This document shows positions 1-10,200 of a DNA stretch of 64,000 bases, piece after piece (positions within the stretch are counted from its first letter, which is position 1; each line of letters starts with the position of its first letter). Position numbers and translations under genes: made by a program. Under the pieces are notes generated by a model. That model had not been told where the DNA came from and searched no databases. It was given only the letters and a program-made list of their open reading frames with translations. Source of the stretch: Naganishia liquefaciens (Eukaryota > Basidiomycota > Tremellomycetes > Filobasidiales > Filobasidiaceae). The DNA lies in the NCBI GenBank assembly GCA_013423385.1, contig BLZA01000035.1, positions 310,001 to 374,000 on the forward strand, in the 5' to 3' direction.

Positions 1-1844
1 GCCGACTGAGATAATGGTCAGATGCGCCCATAAGAATTGTATGTCGATACGTACCGAGAAAGAGTTGCCAGACCGCAACGTAGACGAGTCCCGATGCCGC
101 AGCATTCAACCTATCCTCAATCAGCCCTTATTTTGGCCACAATTCTGCCATACCAAAACATACCCTCTGAGCACACTCTTGACCGCCTCAATCTTGCGCC
201 AACTGTTGTACAGCGGCAACAGCGCAAGCTTGAGCAGTATTCCCGGACTGAAAATCCCGAGCCAGCCGAGAAAGGCGCCGAGCACGGGCGAGGAAGGGTT
301 GCAAAGGACACCGAGGTAGACGGCAAAGTTGAAATTGGGCCCCGGGAATGCCTGGAGGATGGCAAAGCCGAGTAGAAAGTCTCGGGAGGATACCTGGCGG
401 GACGAGTCAGATGTGGCATCGTTGCGCAACTCAGCTGGGGGAGCGGCTTACCCATCCTGGCATTCACGGACGTCACGTCGGATAAGCATTTCACTCGACC
501 TCTTTTCGCACGTCGAGACTCACCATTCTCCACGGTATACCCTCTCAACAGCGGAATCACCACCGGGCCGCCTCCAAAGATGATCACACCGGCAATCACC
601 ATATTGGTCGTGAAATCCAATGCCCGTGGCACCGGATCGACAGGAAACTTTGCCCTCAACACGAGCAGTGTCAAGATGACGGCAATGAACGATGCGCCAA
701 GCGTATAGGCGACTTTTGAAGGCGGAACAATCAGACGAGTACGCAGGCGTTCGTCCTCGGTCGGCGGTGCTGCTTCAGGCGGGACAGGCACGGCCACACT
801 AGTCGCCACGGGACGCCTCTGTCGAAGTCCCGACTCGTCCGTTTCCGCGCCGGGTTTCTTGCTCGCATCTTCCGCTTCTTGGGCGCTCGCGGACCGTGTC
901 TTGGCGAGCGGAGGCATCGCTACGTCCGCGGGCGAGCTCGGCATTGGCTGGAGCTCGATGGACGCGTCGACGGGCGGTGGGGAGGCGGATGAGATGCGGC
1001 GACGACGGCGGGGACGGATGTGAGAGAGGATGCGGTGGCGGAAGTCGTAGAGGAAGATGATGATGCCTCCGCTGGCAACGAGAACGGGGTACATCTGCGA
1101 TTCGGAAAGTCAGTGCTGGTCCTGGGCTATGCGAATTCTGATAGGCTGGAGCGTGGACGAGGGATGGGCACTCACCCATGGCGCATGATAACAGATTCCG
1201 AAACTCGCAGATCCCACCAAGACGATCCTGCTCACGGCATCCGTGACAGCTCCATTGCTAAGTTGATACGCCGCAAGGGCAATCAGTCCGACGGCGGACG
1301 CGTTGAGACCCGTCAATAGCGCGAGGACGATGGGCGGAAGTTTATCGGGAAACGAACGAACGGCGGCTGCCAGGCCAGCCATGCCTGCTGCTCCTGGTAT
1401 TCTATCTCTCTGTTCAGCTTTCATTTGGAAAAAAGGGATCCTGGAAGGACTTACGACCAAAAGAGGAATGCAACGAGGCCGCAGAGCATGCCGCCCCGGA
1501 CAGTCGCAATGCTGAATGCCAACTGTGTAGAACCTGGTCCTGGCAAGGCATTTCCGAGCGCAAAGAGGTCTGCGAATGTGGTCGAGTCGACCCATGCGCG
1601 GTTTTCTACGAAGCGACGGCGGCTATGAAAGGGTAAGCGTTGCGCGGGTCGAGATTGTTTGAGGAGACTTGCAGAATAACGATGTGCGTTCCTACAAAGC
1701 ACACGGTAAGCACGGAATAGATCAGCGGTGTAGGAGGGGAAACTCACCAGGTCCGCCGAACGCTGTGAGGCCTAGATGCCAGAAGCCCTTGACTGTATCG
1801 GCGAGACGTTCCGATAGTGGGGGAATGACATCTGTCGAAGACAT
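1..1844 (-). CDS. Chromate ion transporter family protein (CHR), partial at the left edge
   Basis: Two-domain membrane transporter of the CHR (chromate/anion) family. The N-terminal half carries the FGGPG and NALPGPGST motifs and the C-terminal half carries QAFPGPNFNF, the paired signatures of long CHR proteins. Hydrophobic segments surround both motifs, and a charged, Ser/Pro/Ala-rich linker lies between the halves. The ATG is at 1844-1842. Exons read from homology and splice sites are 1844-1748, 1691-1673, 1622-1455, 1401-1176, 1094-524, 456-452, 393-164, 110-55 and 5-1 onward; the last continues outside the window. The exon at 1691-1673 is 19 nt and is followed by an intron starting GC (GCAAGT). 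The exon at 456-452 is only 5 nt and supplies the conserved Trp before VSSRDFLLG. The family is known for chromate efflux or uptake; the real substrate here is not predictable. It is divergent from the PNS1-like gene across 481 bp. Confidence 0.9.
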
Positions 1845-2325
1845 GTTGTAGGCCCGACTTCTGCTTTCACTTGTATCAACAAGCGTTTTGACTTTGCGGT
1901 GTCCTGGCAATAAGCATCCGCTCAAGCCCGAAATAAGGGAGCTGACGAGATATTAGGAGACAGCCATCATGGAGAAAAAACAATCGACGCATCAACCTGA
2001 AACGTTTCTTCGCAATTGCTTCTCCCGACGCCAAGCCGAGATCCCGACTTCGCCGTCAAGCACGTTTCTGGGGTCCCGAGGCGCGGATCCAAAACTGCTG
2101 CCGATCACGCCCTTTCCCCTTTTGTGCGTTCACCCACATGAAAGATGAGCATCCCGTCATCGGCGCTAGTTGCCCGCAGTTGAAGCTTTGGCCTAAAAAC
2201 AAACAAGAGATCTTCATTCAGCCAGTTGTGCAACAAAACCTGTCATCGAGAATTTGTGATCGTCGCTTGGATCATCTTTCGACTACGACGTTCAACTGCG
2301 TCTCGGTCGCCGGTCACACGACAAC
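1845..2325. other. Divergent promoter region
   Basis: This 481-bp stretch lies between the start codons of the chromate transporter (minus) and the PNS1-like gene (plus), so it should hold both promoters. I see no clear TATA box, repeat or conserved gene within it. Confidence 0.6.
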
Positions 2326-5014
2326 ATGTCCGCCGCGCAATATTACGACAACGATAAACCCCAAGGCTACGCCCCTCATCAGGGCTACGGAGGCCAGCAA
2401 GGCTACGGAGGCCAACAAAGCTACTCTCAACCTTCCTACGCTCCCCAGTATGCGCCACCGCCACAGCAATATGCTCCTCCTTCCATGCCGCAGACTGCAC
2501 CGTACGCGGAGCCTCAAACTCAGGGATTCAGTAATACTGCACCTAATGGAGGACAATATGCCGTTTCGGACGGCAACGAGAAGACGGGTGCTCGATTCCG
2601 GCCAAAGAAGCGGTTCAATGATCCTATTTTCGCGATAGCGTGAGTGTTTGTTCGTGCCCTAACTTTCATATGGCGATTGACTTGGTTGCTTTTGACCAGC
2701 TTCATCGCAGTGTTTGCTGGATTTGTGGCCCTGAGCGCTATCACTATTCGTCAATTCGTCAAATACAACGGCGCCGGCGGAGGATTCGGTGACATTGATG
2801 GCACGTCCCGGACGCTCGATTAGTAGGGCCTTTTGCTTTGGCCGGGGTTTCAATCTTCGCTAACATGTGTTCCAGCCACACCGTCTACCTTCTACTTGTT
2901 GCATCGGGTCTGGCGCTCTTCCTATCTTTTGTCTGGTTGTTGGTAAGCTTCCACCCTTCAACGAGCGCATTCGAAACACTGACAAATGTGGGGTCTAGAT
3001 TGTCAGAATGTTCACGAAAATCATTTTCGAGGTTTGTTTCCTCGGCTTCTTGTATGGTGATTGGCGTCCACTAAAGGCCGTGGTTCCCCCTAGATCGTTC
3101 TCGTCCTCTCGGTCGTGCTCAACATTGGTGTTTGTGTCTGTGAGTTCTACAATTGCTTGCATTGAGCAGAGCTGACCTGTCATGGCCCCTTCCAGACTAC
3201 TTTGTCATGAAATGTACGTTTCTGTCTGCATTGCTTATCAATTTAAAGCTCACCTTTCCGACCTATCAGACTGGAGCGGCGCCATCATCTTCCTCATCAT
3301 CGCCATCATTTCCGTCTTGTCGTATTGGTTCATGCGGAAACGGTATGTCTAGGCTTAAGCCTTGAGCAATCGGTTCTTCTGACATTTCTCTTTCCTGCAG
3401 GATCCCGCTCGCGAAAATCCTGTTTCAGACGACTGTGGATGTCAGCAAACACCACCCGAGGTCAGTTCTGTCCTCAGTAGTCGCCTGTGCCGCTGCTGAC
3501 TTTCAGTAATTCTGCAGCGTCTACGTCGCCACCATCATCGGCTTGCTCGTTCAGACCGCGTGGAACGTTTGGTACTCATTCACTTGTGTCGCCATCTACG
3601 TGACCTATACCACCGGTAGTCCAGGTACAACGCAATGCTTCCAGCAAGAGTTGGAAAGCGGCTAACGATTATTCTTGTAGCGTGTGCCACCAACTCTTGT
3701 TCGGGCTCAAAAGTCGCCGGACTGATTTTCTTCGCGACTTTTGCGTATATCTGGGTTTCTCAGGTGATCGCCAACGTAATTCTGGCTTCCCTGGCGGGAG
3801 GAGTCTTTGGCGGCTGGTACTATAGCGGGCCTCGATCCGCCAACGGAGCAGGGGTGCCCAAACGCGCCACGTTGAAGGCGTTCACGCGCGCGATAACTTC
3901 GTCTCTTGGCTCGATCGCGTTTGGATCCTTGATCGTTACCGTTCTCGAAGTTTTGCGAACGATAATGCAGGTCGTGGCACAAAATGAGGCTAATCAGGGA
4001 GACAGTGAGGCCAATCCCAAATTCGCTATACGTCCAGAATGGAGCTAAAGTTGCTCGTATGCAGTCGTCGGTTCAATCCTGGCTTGTTGCGCGACGTGCT
4101 GCATCAGCTGTCTCTCGTGGATGGTACAATACTTCAACAGTAAGTTTTTACCTGTGTTCCTTGAACCTGTCGTACCGATCACGTCTTCCCGCAGAATACG
4201 CTTAGTACGCCTACGACGCAAACTTCACGCGAAAGGTACTGATCGTTGCGCTTTCTGCCCTGTGTTAGCATTGAGATCGGTAAGTCCTGCGTTCTCACGT
4301 TCAGCGGTCTATGGCTGACATCTTTCTTAGCGCTCTACGGCAAACCATATGTACGCTATGTAATCTCTACACAGGCCGCAGCTCACCTGCTGACTTTCAA
4401 ATTCGACCATAGATTCCCGCCGCCAAGGACACCTGGAATCTGTTGAAGAAGCGAGGAATTGATGCCTTGGTGAACGATTCACTTGTGGGCATGGTCCTCA
4501 CGACGGGTGCCTACATTGTTGGATGTACGTTCTAGACTTCTCTCTCAAAAGGGTCCGCCTTCCTGACGTCGTTTTCCTCCATAGTGTTGACGGCACTCTT
4601 TGCTTACCTATACGTGAGCTCTTCTCGCAACTGTTGAGATCATTTCATCTAACGCCTCTGCTAGGTTCGTTACACCAACCCATCCTATAATGCGGATGGT
4701 CAATACACGGCACCCATCATTCTCTTCGGGGCGCTGATCGGTCTAAACGTCGGTCTGGCCGTCTCTAGCGCGATCGTAGGTTACCTCCGCAAAACAACCA
4801 TGAACTTTACTCATTTCTCCATTTGGCAGGATGCCGGAGTCAGCACCATCTTCGTCGGCCTCGGAGAAGACCCGTACATCTTGCAGGAACGAAGCCCTGC
4901 ATTGTTCGCCGTGAGTTCCTTGTTAAGATCTGGTTGAGTATACATTGATCCTGGTCGCCATAGGAAATTCAACGGGTGTATCCTCAGGTGGTCCAGCCTG
5001 TTGGAGGCGTCTAG
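2326..5014 (+). CDS. PNS1: PNS1/choline transporter-like (CTL) membrane protein
   Basis: Multi-pass plasma-membrane protein of the CTL/SLC44 family, like fungal Pns1. The first ATG (2326) opens an N-terminal tail rich in Gly, Gln, Tyr and Pro with a duplicated GYGGQQ, followed by FRPKKRFNDPIFAI and the first membrane segment, typical of fungal Pns1. Later exons encode many hydrophobic helices, the SYWFMRKR region, and the family hallmark around ALYGKPYIPAAKDTW followed by VNDSLVGMVLTTGAY. The protein ends with VYPQVVQPVGGV and TAG at 5012-5014. The gene has well over ten introns. The hallmark region is spread over microexons at 4195-4204 (10 nt), 4269-4279 (11 nt) and 4331-4350 (20 nt); another of 18 nt lies at 3196-3213. 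Yeast Pns1 does not clearly transport choline, so the substrate remains open. Confidence 0.93.
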
Positions 5015-5452
5015 CAGGTGTCTTCTGTTCGTAGCCCTATAATGACCATATAATCGGTTTTGTGCCAATTGAGTGCCTATGACACTTTCATTCACTCGCA
5101 TCTGGCTTCAATCATTGCTCGTTACTGGAATCAGGCTCACAAAGCAGGCTTACAAAGCGAATCGTGCGCGAATTGGGTACGGCATCCCAGGAGTCGCCCG
5201 CAAGCGTGGCTCGGTTTATCGGTTGGGCATTCACTCCGGCTTCTTTGCATCGTCGGAAGCATCCGATGTAGGCAGCAGCCTTCGCGAACTTCAAGAAGCT
5301 GGTTATATTACGAACAATGTTATTTACTATCTTTCTTTTACGAGGCTTGCAACGATGCGCCTGATTCTTGGCTTTATTTATATCCTTATGGTTTGATTAT
5401 GATGAGTACCGCTTCTGCCATCCTGCCACCTTTCAGCTGGACTTCAATTCGT
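5015..5452. other. Convergent 3' intergenic region
   Basis: This 438-bp stretch separates the stop codons of the PNS1-like gene (plus) and the tannase (minus). The ORFs here carry no recognisable domain; it presumably holds the two polyadenylation regions. Confidence 0.5.
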
Positions 5453-7647
5453 CTACTTGCATACGAATGATGCTTCCGTGTTCTGGTCTCCACCTTGGTA
5501 AACCGCCTGCTGAGGATACTGTGATGCAAGGCAATAGGTCAATGGAGAATGGACACCAGCATGCTGGACTGTGCTCACCGGGCAAAGTTTCCGAGTAAAG
5601 CTCACGCCTGCAGAAGCATCGTCATTGAGATACTTGGTGGAAATGATGTGATCGACCGTGCGATCATTTTCGAGCCAGGCAACCATTGCCGCTTGAATGT
5701 CGTACTCTGGCCCTGGCTGAAGAGGCTGTCTTGGAGGCGAAGTCGAACGTTGACCAGAGCCCCCAAAAACCCATGCTCCCTCCCCACCCTGGCGACAAGG
5801 GAAAAGGCAATCAGTGAGACCATCAGGTGTCGTTTGGGCTTCGGCATACGGAGCAGTGGGTCATGGCCGGTACAGTAATGAGCTTGAAGTGTTCTTCAGG
5901 ATTCAAATTCGAGTTCGCCAAAGTATAAGCGTAGACATCTTGGTACCACTTGATCTGTCGTTCCAACGATCTCGGCGTCAGATCAAATGATAGTAACAAT
6001 TTTGAATGTCTTACGCTGTTTCCTGGCGAGATCAGCTGGTCGTTCCAGCCAACATACTGAATAACTTTTCCACCGCGGGCAAAGAATGCTGTCAAGTCGG
6101 GCACATTGGTCTGTCGCATAGGGAAGGTATGAGACGCCAAGGGCAACTGATCCGGCAAGTCTCAGACTTACATCCATCTGACCTGGATTGAGTTCGATAC
6201 CTAGGTCGATCGTGGAAGCATTCAGGGTATTGAAGTCCCAGTTCGTGTCGCTGAAGTCTACCCTCAGCTTTGAAGGCCATGGCTTGAACTCCGCAACACT
6301 TACTTCAAGACGAAGTACTTGTAGTAATCAGTAGAGATCTGGAAAGGCTGAGCTGTCGCCAGGCCAGTCGGGTAGCCTAGCTCTCCTCCAGGCACATATC
6401 CGGAGAAAATCCAATTCTGGTCAGCATCCAGATAGTCGCTGTAAAGCTTTCGTAGAGCATCAAGTTGATCGAGGTTGAGACATTCACCGGTGTTGCTGCC
6501 TTGTCGACAAGTGAGCAGCTCCGGCTGGAAACTATAAAGAGAAATGAGTTGTCTGCACCGCGAATTGGCTATTTTCTTAAACCCACTTGCAAACTGCTGG
6601 GTTGGAAATGACACCGTCCTTGACCTGCAGCGAACGCAAGCATGACGCCAGCCAGCGAGGTCAGAAAGCGTTGAACTTCATCGACCTCGATCCTACTTAC
6701 GCCATCGAGCTCATCGCATTGGCTCAACGCCTCCTTATGGATGACAGACCACAGATCAGTGGTGATCCATCGGGAAGAGTTTACAGGTTGAACGTTGAGC
6801 CCCTGGTGAATGGACCACGGCTGGAGGCGAGCCATGGCGTTAGCCGGGGATCCGATTCTGGGTAGACTGGTCAACTCTACGGTGTGATATCGAGCCATGT
6901 TTACTTACACCACTCCGTCATAGTCTTCAGGGAACGACGCCATTGCCTTGATTCCTTGCCTCCCTCCAGTCGAGCATGCCAAATAGTAGCTCTTGGTATG
7001 GGGATAGCCGTAATACTGAGCCACCAGCTGCTTTGAAACGACGGTGGTGACGTGAAGAGCCCGGTAGGCGAAGTCAATGATAGCATCGTCGTTACGAGGC
7101 CCACCCCACGTTCCGCTTCGAGAAGGAGAGTCATGGCCTGATACGTTTGAGCTTGAGCACAGGGGCTACTGAAGGAAAGGAATGTCATTGCTCACCAGTA
7201 TTTGTACCGAAACTAGCATAGCCTTGAGCGACACCATTCAATCCGAGATCGTTTACAGGTACTATTTAGCAGTGAGGAGAAGTCAACTAACCGCTAAATA
7301 AGCGGGTGCACCGATGACATACCGCCCCCACTCCATCCACCGTTACCGAATCCTAGAGTCCTTGAGTTCCAGCCATCCGGCAGCCAGAGCTCCGAGTAAG
7401 CGGCTTTGCCTGTAACGGCATTGGTGGTGAGATTCAACTGAAGTCGACAGAAAGCGGGAAGTTGAGAGGTGGTGATGCTTTGAAGGGGGGTCGTAAGATT
7501 GACCAGTGCCCCGGCATCATAGTAGACAGCTTTCACAAGCTGGACGCCCTCAAGCGATTTGACTGTAAATTGTTCGCATTGGTCTTTCCATGCCGCTGCT
7601 CCGGTTAGGGCGGCAAGCAGGAAGGGCAGAGATGTGGACTTGAACAT
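5453..7647 (-). CDS. Secreted tannase/feruloyl esterase family protein
   Basis: Alpha/beta-hydrolase of the fungal tannase and feruloyl esterase family (PF07519 type), which splits ester bonds of gallic or hydroxycinnamic acids. The ATG at 7647 opens a signal peptide (hydrophobic core LPFLLAALTGAAA), so the enzyme is secreted. Visible motifs are FGNGGWSGG, a GTNTGHDS block, the nucleophile elbow ACSTGGRQG (Ser preceded by the family Cys), GWNDQLISP with the likely catalytic Asp, and MTHCSGG, where His and the partner Cys complete the CS-D-HC arrangement. Several Asn-X-Ser/Thr sites are present. About eight short introns are inferred, and the last exons encode AYQ-like GGDQNTEASFVCK before TAG. 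An in-frame GTG at 7659 was not used as start. Neighbours give no obvious operon-like cluster. Tannase versus feruloyl esterase cannot be decided from sequence alone. Confidence 0.9.
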
Positions 7648-7708
7648 AATGAGGCCCACGACTATGGAACTCGTGCCCCTCCAGGCAGATAAGGTACATC
7701 ACATATGT

Positions 7709-7717
7709 TATATATAC
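7709..7717 (-). promoter_or_regulatory. TATA-box candidate upstream of the tannase
   Basis: A TATATATA run lies about 65 bp upstream of the tannase ATG on the minus strand, a sensible place for a fungal TATA element. Confidence 0.45.
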
Positions 7718-8340
7718 CTATATGTCCCCTGCTCTTGGCTTTGGAGCCATGGATTCGGAAACGTTTGGTCCGGCGGACGGCGTTCCTCGCGAGCTGGCGG
7801 ACTATGTCCCTCCCTGTTCTGAGTAGCTTCCCTGGGCGGATATGCCGACGGCATTGCATTCCTGCAGCTATTCCTACGCCCTAATAGCCTCATCTTGACG
7901 CTATACCTATCATCTCGGCAATTCTTTCTCGGTCTTGGTGAGCGGGGACCCCGCTTTTCGGGCCGAATCTATCTCAGATGTATTGTCGTCTGCATAGGCG
8001 AGTGGATCATGCATTACGCCATGCTTGTCCCACTCGATGCGATTAAGCGATTCCCGAATACGAACCTTTCCCGGTCGTTTGATCATTTATCATACCTCTT
8101 GGCCAACTGCGCAATGTCAGTCCGGAAATATACGGTCGTCATCTGTCCAAAAGACTCAAGGGTATGAACCAAGCGGGTTGCAGACTTCCTTCTGATATTC
8201 ACTCCGACATACGCGTGGTAACTGAGCCTCTGGAACAGAAATATGATGAGGTCCATTGCTAGGAGATCGCTTCATAGCTGCTCCATTCGGGAGCGCATGA
8301 TGTGCAGGTGTGTCGAATTCACCATTTCGAGATCATCAGA

Positions 8341-8637
8341 TCAGGTATGCCTGAGGCTGCGAAATTCGAGGGCACCGGCAACGTTCTCCAACTCACAGCA
8401 TATTTCAAACCTGACCTCGTCATACGCTCGAGCAAGCTGGTTCATTTCAGCTGGCCTGGGGCTCTGGAACTCTTCGTGAATTTCGTCAGGTATGATACTA
8501 ATACATTTCAGAAGGGTTCTTGTCATCCCGCCCCCTCGCAATCTGGAAAGCTGATATTCGCTGTCAGACGATTCGTCTCCGGACCGCTCGTCTTCCCAAT
8601 CAAAAGAAGAAAGTTCACTCATGCCACCGAAAATCAT
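8341..8637 (-). CDS. Possible small hypothetical protein (98 aa)
   Basis: An ATG-initiated open frame of 98 codons with a second ATG five codons in. The N-terminus is acidic and serine-rich (SSFDWEDERSGDESSD), followed by a predicted helical region rich in Glu, Arg and Leu. The composition looks more protein-like than a random frame and there is no cysteine pattern or signal peptide. I recognise no family. It may be a free-standing small gene, one exon of a larger gene or a remnant. No splice pair joining it to neighbouring frames was convincing. Confidence 0.3.
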   Translation of the reverse strand: MIFGGMSELSSFDWEDERSGDESSDSEYQLSRLRGGGMTRTLLKCISIIPDEIHEEFQSPRPAEMNQLARAYDEVRFEICCELENVAGALEFRSLRHT

Positions 8638-8828
8638 ATAGCACAGTAGTTCGTCTGAACTGCCGATATATCAGCCAGCTTGCTAATCCTCGATTGTGTC
8701 CTAGCGGTCATAGTTGTTCCAGTGATAGCGTATCGTGTCGTCTTCAGTTGGCAGCGGTATACAATTAGTGTTTGAGATGTTGCATCATTCGCCAAAGAGA
8801 ATAGCATGAGCCAGTTTAATTTTGAAGC

Positions 8829-9330
8829 ATTTCACAGCCTATTCAGTGAGCCGAGCCAAAGTGGATCGACCCGAAGTGCCGCTCGAAATACCTGATGAGG
8901 CCCGTTGTCCAGAAGCCCAAGAAGGCTCGGCTCACAGCACAGTGCAGGCAGTGTACCAGCGACGCGGTCATTTCTCATCTGGATTTCGGACGACAAGGCC
9001 CCGTAGCCAGCCCCGCCAAACAATTCGATCGGTGGGCGGATGCTGTATTTCGATCTTCTCTGGATAAACTGTGGATCACTGTAATAATCCGTGAGTCTGC
9101 TGGAAAGCTTGTTAGCTGCTGGTCATCTGCTGTCGCCCCGTGAGCTCTGCAGTCTCTCTGTTGCTGTCTTTACATAGAGTCATTGGCAAAGTCAACTGAC
9201 AGATCATCATGCTTCGCTTCGAGGCTCTCGAAGAGCTCTGAAGAGAGTCCTTCCAGCTGTCCATCCTTAGGACCTGCCGCGACCGAAGAAGCTGTAACAC
9301 AAGAAGTCTCAACGAATCCATCACGCTTCG
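8829..9330 (-). pseudogene. Possible exon pair of an unrecognised or decaying gene
   Basis: Two open segments on the minus strand can be joined by one plausible intron (donor GTAAAG near 9175, acceptor ATTACAG near 9078). The first segment is acidic and helical (EGLSSELFESLEAKHDDL). The second begins IDPQFIQRRSKYSIRPP and continues through FGGAGYGALSSEIQMRN to a stop near 8829. There is no in-frame ATG at the 5' side, so an upstream exon or decay is needed. No family is recognised. Confidence 0.25.
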
Positions 9331-10108
9331 TAGATGCTGGGTTGCTATACCAGAAAAGCCTTCACCCTTTACGGAGTGTCGGATAAGCTAAACCGATAGT
9401 CGCCTATACCGGCTACGACTTTTTATAGCTGATCTTGCCGTCTTTTGTCGGGAACAAGTTCCGCTGAATCTTTGTCTTCCATCAGCTCCCTAACTAGTCC
9501 TCTGATTTTCGACGTTTCGCGCAATGCATTGCACGAGAATACGCAAGTCTTATCTCCTTTGCCCTAGACATTTGTGTACATCACGTCATACCGACCGGCG
9601 GCTCGTTCTGACAGATTGGCTGCACGGCGAGAGAGGCATCTCATTCTCCTGTCGTGTCGCTACAGCAAGTCGAGATGGATCAAGGCGAAGCGAGACGTCT
9701 GCGGAGACTGACAAAGCAGCTCGAAAAGTAAATGCTGAAGATCCACAACATTGTTACTACCCAGCTGAGCTCTACCCAGCTTGCTACCCCGTTACTACCC
9801 CATGAAGATCAACTTGACTACCCCGCTCTGAATGTGGAGGATCCACGGGGCCACGGTCGAATGGCACGCGGTCGATTTGCCTCCGTTTTGGCAGCATGCT
9901 CTGCCGAGCTGCTTGCTGCAATCTTGCTGCAGGGAAGTCTGCTGTCGTGGCTGCTGTCGTTGCAAAGTATTTGGTAATGGGTTTAGCTTGGCAGACCTAT
10001 TCTGCAACATGGTAAGGGGTACAGTCACTCAGCGGGACAGCCACTGAATATGCCATACCTGCTGCCATACCCTGCATAAAGTATTGGATCATCGTCACAA
10101 ATCATCAG

Positions 10109-10116
10109 TATAAATA
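10109..10116 (+). promoter_or_regulatory. TATA-box candidate upstream of the MFS carrier
   Basis: A TATAAATA sequence lies about 85-90 bp upstream of the MFS start codon at 10201. Confidence 0.5.
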
Positions 10117-10200
10117 TGTATAGTCGACCGTCGACTCCCTTGCAGATTCCCCTTGTGACTATCGACGAATTCACCCAAAGGAGCTGAAACCGAATTAACA

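Larger units (their letters stand above)
7718..10108. other. Gene-poor interval with weak coding traces
   Basis: About 2.4 kb without a recognisable gene. Apart from the two minus-strand open segments listed separately (8344-8637 and 8829-9330), nothing here resembles a known protein. Positions 9740-9830 repeat short CTACCC-type words several times, but not as a regular tandem array. Confidence 0.4.
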
